64,000 nucleotides of DNA, taken from positions 52,864,601 to 52,928,600 of the forward strand of contig OX421964.1 in NCBI GenBank assembly GCA_949128115.1, written 5' to 3'. The position numbers were made by a program, and so were the translations under genes. Below are positions 24,449 to 36,100 of this stretch, one piece after another. Positions within the stretch are counted from its first letter, which is position 1. Every line of letters begins with the position of its first letter. The DNA comes from Anaspis maculata (lineage: Eukaryota; Arthropoda; Insecta; Coleoptera; Scraptiidae). The notes beneath the pieces were generated by a model, which was given only the letters and a program-made list of their open reading frames with translations, searched no databases and was not told the DNA's origin.

Positions 24449-25152
24449 TTGAAATCCGAAAAAAGTGAACTTTGGAGGGCTGTACAGGGTGGTCCATTCT
24501 AGCGTAATTCTCCCATAGCGGTCTAACCGTTCAAGATAGAGAAAAAGATGTAAAAAATAAGTTATATGGTTTGATGAGACCTATAACCTAAAATTATTTT
24601 CAGCTATAGAAGAAATGGACCTTCCTTTGGAGTTGTACACTATGCTTTTCCTACAACTACGCTCTTTTATTATGGAAATACGCTATTTTATGTTTAAACA
24701 TGTATTGCTCTACTTCCTACTTTGCCCATTGCTGATATTTCACATTGATCACGGCATGTGGTTTTGGGATAACTCTCGGAACAGTTCAACACTTTCGCGT
24801 GTAATTACCAACGTGTTCTGGAAGCGGCGCCTCCGCCAATTGGGCTGATGTGTTCTTTTCGATCGTTGATATCTCCATGTAATTTCGAACGGTGCAGAGC
24901 CTATATGCTATGCTCTCGTATGCACAAGAGTTTCGCCACTCGTAACAATAAATATTCGGATCGCACAAAAGACAGGTAATACAATAAGAATTATTGATTA
25001 CGTTAAGATTCTATAGGCTCTCCATGGGAAACTTATCTTATGTTCACCAGAAAAGCAGTTGTTCATTATCACATGGTTAACGTTCCGAAAATGGCATTTC
25101 TATGCATTTAGAAGAAAAAGTTGAAACCAACCAGCAAGCCGAAAGTCACTTG

Positions 25153-25259
25153 CAGTGGCGTACCAAGGTCCCAGAATTTTCAGTAGGGCGCAAAATTAGG
25201 GGGGGGAGGTGTCACAGGGTAGTCCGCCCCGGGTGCCAAATACGCTAGGTACGCCACTG
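25153..25259. mobile_element. 107-bp hAT-like MITE with perfect 8-bp target duplication
   Basis: Begins CAGTGGCGTACC and ends GGTACGCCACTG, flanked on both sides by GTCACTTG (25145-25152 and 25260-25267). An 8-bp duplication and CAGTGGCG ends are typical of hAT elements. It is too short to encode anything. Confidence 0.92.
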
Positions 25260-25593
25260 GTCACTTGTCAAGATAATTGCGATGCGAGTAGACACTAGCA
25301 TTGTACACTAGTCAGAGATCAACTCTCAAAATTTGGCGGGGACAGGAAAATTATAAAGTGATGGAAAATTATTCGAAATTGAAATCATAATTTCAATCAA
25401 AAATGAAGTTTTTTGACAGGGGACAGGACGGGATCGCATCCTTTGCTTTGGGTTGCACGGTAGCACACGGTAGTATGACATGACAATAATGACATTTACA
25501 GTAGACAGTTTAGCCCCTTTCTGTTTATTATAGTCCAATCCGGGCTCCAAGACCGTACTTGGGAAAATGGGTTTGGTCTCTTTTGACATAAAA

Positions 25594-25956
25594 GCGTATT
25601 TTCCGATTACTTTCGGGAAAAATTACATCGGATTCTGAAAATATCAAATATCTACAGGAAAAATGCTAGTAAAAAGACCTTCTACAATCTCACGGCATAC
25701 TTTGACCTGTTTCACAATAATAATACGCTTTAAAATACCTAAAATGCCTCGAAAGAAAAGTTGGTGAGATTTTCATTAACGTAAGGGTAGAAAAGATTTC
25801 GAAACTCAAAAAACAAGCAACATTCAAAATTGTTTCAATACAAGACATTTTCGAAATGCCATCCTCCAGCTTCAATGAATTTTTTTACCTGCACTTTTCC
25901 TGTAGGTATTTTCTGAATCCGATGTCATTTTTCTCGAAAGTAATCGGAAAATATGC
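25594..25956. repeat. ~360-bp inverted repeat
   Basis: Left arm GCGTATTTTCCGATTACTTT... is mirrored at the right by AAGTAATCGGAAAATATGC. Arms are about 65 bp or more and the loop about 200 bp. Confidence 0.8.
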
Positions 25957-26304
25957 TATTATGTAAAATAAAACAACAAGTATTTTCAAGTGAGTACGGT
26001 ACTGGATCTTGGATTTTGAAGATTTCAAGCAGGGGAGCTTTGAAAATGATTTCGAATCAATTTTGACGAACATAAGGGAAAAAAGATACGGCAAAATTGT
26101 AAAATGTAGTACAAGTTCTTCTTTTGCGGTGAGCGGGCGTTGGAAAGCATGGGTGGTAGGTACTATCACATCGACGTAGCCAAAAGAAAAATGCTGAGGC
26201 ACAGGCTCACACTTTTACCATCACTTCTGAAGCATTGCGAAGTAAAATTCTGGATGTATAATGAGCACACGCGTAGAAGTACCGTGATCATGGACCCGCG
26301 ATGT

Positions 26305-27010
26305 ACAGGGTTGACCAGTCAGTATGCCCACTTTTCGCGAACCAATACTGGCTTATGAATCGAGATATAGAGATGAACCAAGAAGCAGAGAAAAGCTCAT
26401 TTCATGCAATTCCTAACGATATACTAAACTCTGAAAAATAACATCGGTCAAATACGCGTCGTGGGAAATAATGCATCGTTGCATTCTCGAGTGAAAATTG
26501 AGCTCCGAAATTGTTAGCACTATTCGTTGTAATTTCGGCTCGAATACTGCTTTTTGGTCTTCCAGTGTGCAGGATTTGTTAGCATAGACTTGGGCTTTCA
26601 AGAAACCCCACAGAAGAAATCTGGCGGCGTGAGATCGGGTGATCTCGCCATTCAATTAATGTCACCATTTATCGAGATGGAACGTCTATGAACCAAGTAG
26701 ACACTTTTGGCATGTGAAATTAAACCTGTCAAATTTCTAAAACATTCTCGAATGATTAGGAATGAATTCGGACGAAAATAGCCCAAACAAGCGAAGTGTA
26801 TTGCAGGGTAAATCGAAAAACGAAAAATTTGGGAAGCCTTTGTATTGCGTTGCAGTGTGCAATGAAATAAATAATTTTTCTCAAAACTTATCTAATGGTG
26901 AAAAATGGCATGAAATGAGCTTTTTTTATTTTTTGATTCATCTCTCTACCTCAATTCATAAGCCAGTATTGGCCTCACGAAAAGTGGGCATACTGACTGG
27001 TCAACCCTGT
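26305..27010. mobile_element. 706-bp inverted-repeat element with ATGT target duplication
   Basis: Begins ACAGGGTTGACCAGTCAGTA and ends TACTGACTGGTCAACCCTGT. Arms are about 110 bp. ATGT flanks both ends (26301-26304 and 27011-27014). Short ORFs inside do not resemble a transposase. Confidence 0.88.
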
Positions 27011-27014
27011 ATGT

Positions 27015-28328
27015 ATAAACTTAAAAATTACATCTGCAAAGGAACAGCTGTCAAAATGTCACTAATATCTGATATCATTCCAGTTTGTCTATCAGACAGC
27101 TTAGGTAATTTGCAATATAATAGGTCTATGGCATTCTTAGATCATCAATATCCAATCCATTGACATTCAGAGTCATTTGAGAAATAAACTTCGTAATGCC
27201 CTCTGTTTCAACTTTAGCATAATTGAATTTTTGTGCTAACTAGTCGTGAAACCCATCTTTGCGGTAAAATTAATTAGCTTCAATAAAATGAGCATTCCTA
27301 AATCTTAAAAGTAATAATTATGTACATACAAGTAAAATAGCAGTGATTAACGATAAATTATTCAAATATTTGAGAGTAGGTATTCGGACACAGGGCTCGA
27401 ATAAGTTGGCTGGGCAAATTTTCTACTTTAGCATTGTAGGCTTGCCATCTTTTTACCCGATGTGAAACTGGCTTCTCTAAAAGTGAAGTTATATTTCTTA
27501 TCAAATTGATATTAAAATTTTGGAAAACTGACTTTGTTATACGTGGAAGTGCGACTAGGGGGACGCAGAGCTGTGTTACCGTCATGGGCGTTATGACACC
27601 AAAACGGCACGTGGCCGCCGCCAATCTAAATCATCTTGACAGCGGCCCATCAAGAGCCGACGAAAACTCGTCCCGGGAAGCCCCAAAACGAAAGCAAATG
27701 GCAAATTGAAGGTACTAACATCAATTTCGGTCCAATACGCAACTTTGAGCGGCTGTTTTTTTTTATATTTTGTTTAATCGACTTTTTTACATGTAAATTC
27801 TTTTTCCAATGACAGACCGCACGACGATCCTTGTATCGCTTATAATTATTCAGGGCTTGGCGTGCCTTTCAGACTGGAACAGGTGAAAGGGTTGATGATT
27901 GCATGGGGCCCCTTTATTGGACAAAGGGCTTGTATAATAATTTGAACTATCGAAAGTTGAACGTGAGCCGGCTTCGAGAGGTTAGAAATATTTTTGACAA
28001 CTGTCAAATGTCAAGGCTCCTTTGATTTATTTGAGCATTGGCGAGAATTAAAAACAAGTCGAAAAATTACATTTTCCAATAAAATGAAGAAAAAAGCGTC
28101 AGACGTCACGCCCCTCAAAATTTTCTGTCTATCTGCAGAGGAAATACGTAAAAAATGTGTTTCAAAACTGATCCGGACGATTTCGTGTCTCTTCTGCCGA
28201 ATGAAGCCACAGCAGCCAACTGCGAAGTTTTGGGGACTTTCTATATTTCACATTTGGAAACTCAAAAACAAAATCTCACAGCCGACTACAATCACGGTAG
28301 AAGTGAACATACTATACCTACCTACTCG
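27015..28328. other. Intergenic DNA without recognised genes
   Basis: No coding exon supported. A GC-richer patch near 27540-27700 has no protein similarity that I recognise. Confidence 0.45.
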
Positions 28329-29374
28329 TATATACACACATCAAAAGAATCTAGAGGACAAGCAAATTCAGACGATTCCTAAAATCATCATAACTTTTGA
28401 TTTCCGCAAGCGATTTCATATCGGTTTTCAGTGATCGATAGCCCAATCTGTTCTCATGCCTTGATCACGTCAAATATGAACATTGTTTAATAAGGTTGCT
28501 ACAGGGTGATCAATGGAACAGTGTAAAATTGCCGAAAGTTCAGTACGAGCGCGATTTCCCCAAAAAAAAAATTTCATGCATTCCAATAACACAGTTATGA
28601 AGGTCGGTGCTTCAGCTTTAGTCTTGACGTTTTTTAATTTTGAAAATCTAACGTGAATTGCTGAAGATATTGATCATTCTGTGCCGCAATGTTGAACTTC
28701 CAAGAAAGAAGAAAGTGATCCGATTTCATTGAAACTTGAAACACACTCATGTCTAATTCAAGTAATTGAAATTTCAAGGTCAAATGTCACTTTTGATCAC
28801 TTTCGAGCCGCTATATTGAACTTTTTACATAAATGATTCACTCGATGATTCAATTTGAATGAAACTTGAAACACACTAGAATCGAATCATTTACATAAAA
28901 GCTCAATGTGGCGGCTTGGAAGTGACCAAAAAAGACACTTGACTTTTTGAATTCCAATTACTGAAACCAGAATCCAAGTTTCAATGAAATCGGATCACTT
29001 TCTTGGAAGTTCAACATGGCGGCACAAAATGATCAATATCTTTGTCAATTTAACTTCGATTTTAAAAATTGAAAAACGTTACTGAAGCTGAAATACCAGT
29101 CTTCATAACTATGCTATTGAAATGCACAAAAATTTTTTTTGGGGAAATCGCGCTCGTACTGAACTTTTGGCAATTTTACACTGTTCCATTTATCACCCCG
29201 TAGAAACGTTATGAACCATTGTTCGTATTCGACGTGATCAAAACATGAAAACGAAGGTATGGGCTATAGAACACTGAAAACAGATATGAAATCGCTGACG
29301 GCAGTCAAAAGCTATGATGATTTTAGAAATCGTCTGAATTTGCTTGTCCCCTAGATTCTTTTGATGTGTGTATA
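28329..29374. mobile_element. ~1.05-kb long palindrome
   Basis: The outer left arm (TATACACACATCAAAAGAAT, then ATCATCATAACTTTTGA) is matched in reverse complement up to 29374. Inside it, ACAGGGTGAT...AATGGAACAGTGTAAAATTG (28502) mirrors CAATTTTACACTGTTCC (about 29170). Complementarity runs almost to the centre near 28860. The palindrome looks like one inverted-repeat element nested in, or fused with, another. Confidence 0.85.
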
Positions 29375-30120
29375 AAAATAATCTGGGGGATAATGTAGGT
29401 AGGTACCTACCTACTCGTATTAAAATAATCTGGGGGAGAGTTTTTGATCAGCAGGTATTATAAGATATTACAGGTAGAGAGGACAGTATAAACAATTAAA
29501 GACTGACAAAAACTGGGTCTATTCTGTCTTATCCGCGGCGAATCGTATCCCGCGCCGCGTAAAAGTTTTTTCAATCTACGAGTAACTCCCCTACCGTATT
29601 TTGGTACATAATGGAGCCTAATAGGATTAGTGGCTGCAAAACAGTGGCATTTATTATAGCTTCGATGCACCGAAGTCACTGAACGGTCCCTGTACCTGGT
29701 ACCTACCCAACTATCCCCTTTCTGAATCTGATAGTCGTTGGCACGCTTGGTAATTGTCAGCTATAATTCAAAGATCAGGTTTCGGCTGTATAATGTACTG
29801 CAACAGTCAACCGGCAAGTCAACTTGGTGGAGCACGGAATTAGTTTGGTCTGTTCGGTTCGGCTGGAAGTGTCTCGTCGTGAGTTTCTCGAATCCAGAAG
29901 ACCGAGACTTTCATACAAAACAAAATTTCCAAAAAACAAACAGAGGAATGTTCCAAAAATATGCAAGACCGCAAAAAAAATAAATGTAAAATTACCTTTA
30001 ATTTATTTATTCCACATATAATTGATGTTGATAGTAGGTACAAAAGATGAGTGAGAAGTGGACGATATTTTGCAATTTGCTGCACTACTTTACTGGATAA
30101 GATTATGTGCCGTTCCTGAT

Positions 30121-30127
30121 TATAAAG
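30121..30127 (+). promoter_or_regulatory. Candidate TATA box of the TSP1/trypsin gene
   Basis: TATAAAG lies 66 bp upstream of the putative signal-peptide ATG at 30187, leaving room for a start site near 30150 and a short leader. Confidence 0.35.
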
Positions 30128-30186
30128 TGAACAATAATTATTTATTCTGCTTTATTCCTCATCTAATTTTGTGATAACTTAAAATA

Positions 30187-33100
30187 ATGTGCGTCCGGTT
30201 TATTGCGGTGGTGTTTTTGTGTTATATTTCAAAATTTATTGTGATTAGCAAGGTGAGTAATTTGTCATAAACATAAAATTGCAAACTGCAACAGAAAATT
30301 TTTTCGTCACCTAAAAAAAATGTTCACCGTTTAATTTTTACGGGTTTATTATTTTAATTGTGTTTACACTGCATTTTTCTTACCTACATAAACTGCACAT
30401 TAGTTGAGTCTTGAGTAAATATTTTTACCAATAAAGATGTACCTATTTTCCAAATTTTGACGTCCTTGTTTGCGTCGAGTACAAGAATCTTGAGCATACA
30501 AACTTCCGATTATACATGAACCATGTTGTAATAATGTAATAAATGATTAATTGTTCTGTTCTTATATTTTTACATTGAAATTGTTTACCATACTGGCTAA
30601 TCCTAAACAGACAATTATTGTTTTGTCCTACAAGTACAAGACACACCAATTTATTTGCTTTCCCTCCATAAATTCCACTCGTGGGCTTCAGTGATGACTG
30701 ATGAGTTGCAGAAATTGTGCAGAAGTAACCCGATAACACTTTTCCACAGAATTTATTTCAGAAATGTTAGCAAGCATTTCTGGTAAATGATGTTACTCAT
30801 ACATTCAAATTCTTGAATTTTTTGCACTGTAAAATAGAGAATGGTAAAAGGCAAAACGGGAAATGGAAGGCAAAGACAAAAACCTACTCGGTACCTGTCT
30901 AATAAGAATTATGACTGAAATCAAAAACAGATCTAATTCATGTACAACAAAATGACATTTTTGTGTGTTGTCTGTGGAAATTTTTATCTTGAAAAGTCTA
31001 CCTAGGTACTTGACGAGTTCAAAAGGTAAATACAAAGTTCAAAAGTGATGATTAATATTTCATTAAAATGCAGAAGCGAAGAAAAAACCAATAAGTTAAA
31101 TCTTCATATCCATCAGAAAATTATCAGTCCTAATTCCGCAGAGTAGAGTTGGCCGCGGAGTTGCGTTCAGTTTTTTCGACCTATCTTGAGCTAACCTATG
31201 CATTTCTCCGAAAGTATCTGTAGTCTGGGCTTCTGTTTTACTGCAAAATCTTCTTGTTCCTATTTCCGCCTCCAGCACGACGCATCCGGTTTCTTCTTGG
31301 GTTTTATTTTATCAAATATTTCTCTTCCCAACTTCGTGGCGCGTGGCATGATAAACTGATTGTATTTTTCTCCTATCGGCCAATATTGAATTCAAAGACT
31401 AAATCCGCCAAAAGGATTGATTTATTTTGATTTTGCACTTGATGCTAACAGCTAACGCCGGCGCCGTAAACAGGCCGGTCAGATAAAAAAAAAATGCGCG
31501 CAAGCCAACTGATTGGTGAATCAGAGTTATCATCATTATTTTTTTCTTTAATGATGTTAAAGATCGCCCATAAAAATGTCACTGCCACGCTCAGACTTGC
31601 AGGTCAGTAACATCTCTGTTTCTAATTTAAAAATAGATCTCTCCTTTTTATCATCGGTCTTGATCTGCAAGTAGTATCTAGGTACCTACTTAAATATGAA
31701 TTTTGAAATAATTATGTGCCTTTTTAAATACACCTATTTTTATGTCAAATCGATGGAGAGCACATCTGATGTTGCAAACTGTCGGTTTAGTTAATGATGA
31801 GTTAACGTTTCACCTGGAGCCGGCTCAATAGATCTTTTTTTTTGTGGAAAACGTTCCCAGGACAAGGATTGAATTTCTTAAACCAATTCGTAAGTTCGTG
31901 ACTAATCCCTTATAACAGCAAATTTGAAAAACTGTCACTCTTCGCAATCTGTAAGTAATTTTTGGTTATGGAGATGGTTCATAAATCGGTCCATGCTAGG
32001 TTCATTGTGATGTCATAACGTTTCAATGATTGGAAAGGTGGAAAAAATCGATTGGTCCATGTCCGTCTCCGCTGCTTGCCCACCTGCCCCGGCGGGATTT
32101 GAACTCCGGACCTCTGGGCTTGAAGCCAAAGACGAAGCCCCCCGAGCTACCGCTGGGATAGCATTTGAATTGTACTTACATACGTCTGCTTCAAGTTTTC
32201 GCTTTTTGTTGAGAAGAAAAAAGTCCGGAAGCCAAATGCTGATCCAAGCATCTTTTCAAGCAAAACTAATGAAAGAGCTCATTCTCTTGGCTCAGCTAAG
32301 GAAGGTCCGTGGCTAGGAAATTAATATGTACCTATAGTAATTAGTATTTTTTAGGTATGGGTTATGCCTGTTCAAATGCAAATTCTTACATAGAGGAAGA
32401 GTGCTACCTATGTATTTAGGATCTAATATTTTTAGGTTCCTGAATTATTATTTCTGGCTTTCAAGTATAAAAGTACATACGTCTGGCATTTAATTGCACC
32501 GAATTAAGTGCAATTAAATTATGGAATTCGCCGAAACTTTTATTTAAAAGGAGAAGCTGTGCATATACAACAAGGTGAGTTACTAGTGAGGAATCGGAAC
32601 ACTGCTTTTCAACCGCTCAAGGACGGAGTTGAATTGGTAAAATAAGCGTTGCGAAATCAATCCCTGGGGTGTATTCCATGACGGATTCTTACCATTTTGG
32701 TCTCTTTCAAAAGCTACAAGGATGAACTTTGGTTTGAGCCCATTGGCATTTCCAAAATCGATTTTTCAATTTTTGGATTTTGGAAACGCCAATGGACTCA
32801 AATCAAAGTACAGCGTTGCGAAATCAATCCCTGTGGGTTTATTCCTTGACGGATTCTTACCATTTCGGTCTCTTTCGAAAGCTACAAGGATGTACTTTGA
32901 TTTGAGCCCATTGGCATTTCCAAAATCCAAAAATTGAAAAATCGATTTTGGAAATGCCAATGGGCTCAAATCAAAGTACATCCTTGTAGCTTTCGAAAGA
33001 GACCGAAATGGTAAGAATCCGTCAAGGAATAAACCCACAGGCTCGCCCACAGAAATTGATTTCGCAACGCCTATTTTACCTATTTAACTCCGTCCTTAAG

Positions 33101-36100
33101 ATAGAAATGTGACCCGAACGACACTTCACATCGTTTTTCAATCAATCGGCATCACATGAGAATATTTTTGGTTATACAGGGTAAGGCATAGCTCAGGTAT
33201 GCCAACTTTCTTTTTTCAAATAGAACATGTTTATCAAAATAAATTAAGTGCTGTAAAAACTCTGGATCCTTTGATGAGTCGTTGTCAAGTTTATTTTTTC
33301 AATTCAATTAAATGCATGTTTTCTAAAAAAATCCTCAAAGCTTTGAAATTTTAACGTTAAAATTTAATATCCCTATATTATAAGATTATAAGAAAGGTTC
33401 AGCTTATTTTCCAAATAGCACCCATGTATCTTTTATACAATTAGATCCATTTGTGGTTGAGTCAAGGAGGTCTGACTACATTTTCCCTAAAGTAATGGGG
33501 AATGTAGGAAAATGTCCTATGTTCTATGCCTAAAGTGCATAATAAATATTTTGGAAAAAAAATTCTAACTTGGCAACGCTGCGCCAAAACGTCCAAAATC
33601 TTCCACTGTCATAAAATTATAAATAGTCCTAGCGGTACGCGTGAAAATGGCTCTAATTGTGCCAAAGTATGAAACTGGGAGTGTAGGCTTCTGAAGGCAA
33701 TAAAACGTTTTTGGAAGAAGAGACAAAAACATTTTTTTATGTAGGTACATTTTACACTTTTTTGTACATGGTCATTTTTTCTATCAATTTTTTATTTTCA
33801 AAATTATTTGGAATTTTTGACTTTCTTCTATTATTAAAGTAATTGGTCAGTCCAAGAAACGGAAAAGAAATTTTGTGAGAAATAGCAGTTTACGATACAA
33901 GAGCGCGTTTCAAGGCCCGAAGCCGTGTTTTCCATCATGAGGCGTAGCCGAATGCTGCAAAAGAGGCTGAGTGCCTGAAATGGCACAGCGCACGAATGTC
34001 GTACAACATTTTACGTTATCGTTTCTCAAAATGAGAGAAAACTTGAATTTTTTATAGATTTGACATCACTTTTGCCAAATGTCAGGCGTGATACATGAAC
34101 GATGGAATCTATAGGTCTTGATTACAATATTAATTCATTTGGATGCAGCTTTGAACCGTCCTAGAACTGGATTTGACTGTTGTTGGAACAGAACTATTAT
34201 ATTTCCGAGTATATTTTATATGTAACTTTACACATTATGTAGGTATCTAATGAAACGATGACGTAAAATTAATTGAAATGATGACGTTTTTCGTGAAAGT
34301 CGAACTTCTCCATTTCCTCCAAAACTATTGTGAGACATCAAGACTGTGACATCCCTCAAGAGAAGTTCTATTAGAGGTTCCCAGAGTGTTTTGCGTCACA
34401 CTGCGTCACACTGTTTCTTCCAGCGCACGCTACACAATAGCATTAAGGACAGAGTTAAATTGGTAAAATAAGGCGTTGCGGAATCAATCCATGTGAATTT
34501 ATTCCTTGACAGAAATGTACCATTCAGGTCTTTCTGGAAAGCTACAAAGATGATTTTTGGTTTGAGTCAAAAAAATATTTTTGGATTTTGAAAATTTCTA
34601 TAGCTTTTTCCTGTAACATTTTGGAGTGCAAATTCACGTAAAAATGTAACAAAATATTGATGTGTGTTAGTTTTTTCAACCAAAGGAAACCTGAATGGCG
34701 TTTTTTTTCCACTGAAGCACCTTGCATCTTTTTGTTGATTGTGAATAAGTAAAAACATTGGTGTATTTTTTATTTCAATTGAAAAGGATCTTTCAATCCA
34801 TTTAGAAACATACAGGCTGTTCCCAGTGGCGGACTAAGGGGGGGGGGGGGGGGCGGCGGGGGCGGTCCGCCCCGGGCCTCGGGGCCTCAATCATCTAATG
34901 GGGCCCCCAATTCCTCTTGTTTGTGAAAAATACTGCAAAAAAATTGGGATAAAATCCAAAAATTTCAATTTTTTCCCTCGTTGATCATTTTTTTTCGCAT
35001 ATTACTTAGGTGAAAAACATTGTTTTCCTATTTTTTCCATTTTAAAGTTACCTTGGCAGGCCCCATGACAACAGGTTTGGGGGCCTACACACAAGCAATA
35101 GAGGTGTGTCTGTATCACGGAGTCTTTGCGAATTATTTTCACTTTAGGCTTTAGGGGCCCCGGCCCCCGATATCACAGTGCCAGGGGCCTCGAGCCTCTT
35201 GAAATTTTGTATTTTATTTTTCTTTTCAAAAGAGGGGAAAGACAAAACAACAAAATTATTTTTTCTGCGCGCTGTAGGTAGTGGAAAATCATATTATCCC
35301 TAATTTGGCATATACGAGTAGGTTTTAGCATTGAGTGAATAGTCCAAATCCAATTCAACATCCAAAGCTGGAACCGGAAACTTCTTGTAGGTACTGGTGG
35401 TCAGTGGCATAGCCAAGGGGGGCGAAAGTGAGCGAATTAGACCACGTCCCCTACCTCCCAAGCGCCCATGGCACTTCATTCCATACTAAACCGATACAGA
35501 AAAAATTCTGGCGAAAATTTTCAAGAAGCGCAAAAATTTTCTGAAAAGAAGTTTGATTATCAAGTAGTTTTGGTCAAAACGTCGAAAACCGAAATCGCAA
35601 AACGCACGAAATATACCGATTATCATCAGCATCATTATTATTATTATACCCAAAAAATTTTGCCTGCGGCGCTACTTTTCCCTGACTTGCACCCTCACCG
35701 CTGCCTTTGCCCTCTCCGCCCTCAAATTCTGACTGCGCTACTGTGTGTTTTATAGTCAATAAGTTAACAAAACATTTTTTGTTTCTTAGGCTTTTGCTCA
35801 ATTACGGCGGGGCAGGGCGGGCCGAAAAGTCTGCCGGCCCCCCTTCATATTCTCAACTTTCACTCCTTAGGGGCCCCATCACACAATTCCGCCCCGGGCC
35901 CCCAATTCCCTTAGTCGGCCACTGGCTGTTCCATTGAAAAAAACAACTTTTTTTCTGAAATCCCTGTATATTACTGACATGTTAGACAATTTGGCTCGAG
36001 GTTCAAAAAATGTGGAAAAATTATCGCCCGACGAAAACTTGTGAGATATATATAGGGTTCAATTTTAAGTGAGACACCCCTCTGTAGGTACCCGAGCTAT

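Noticed and set aside
32078..32162. Functional tRNA gene on the minus strand
   Set aside because: A- and B-box-like motifs are present, but the acceptor and anticodon stems do not pair well; a SINE head or pseudogene fits better.
35468..35937. Small proline-rich coding frames
   Set aside because: They fall inside nested hAT-like elements and GC-rich termini.
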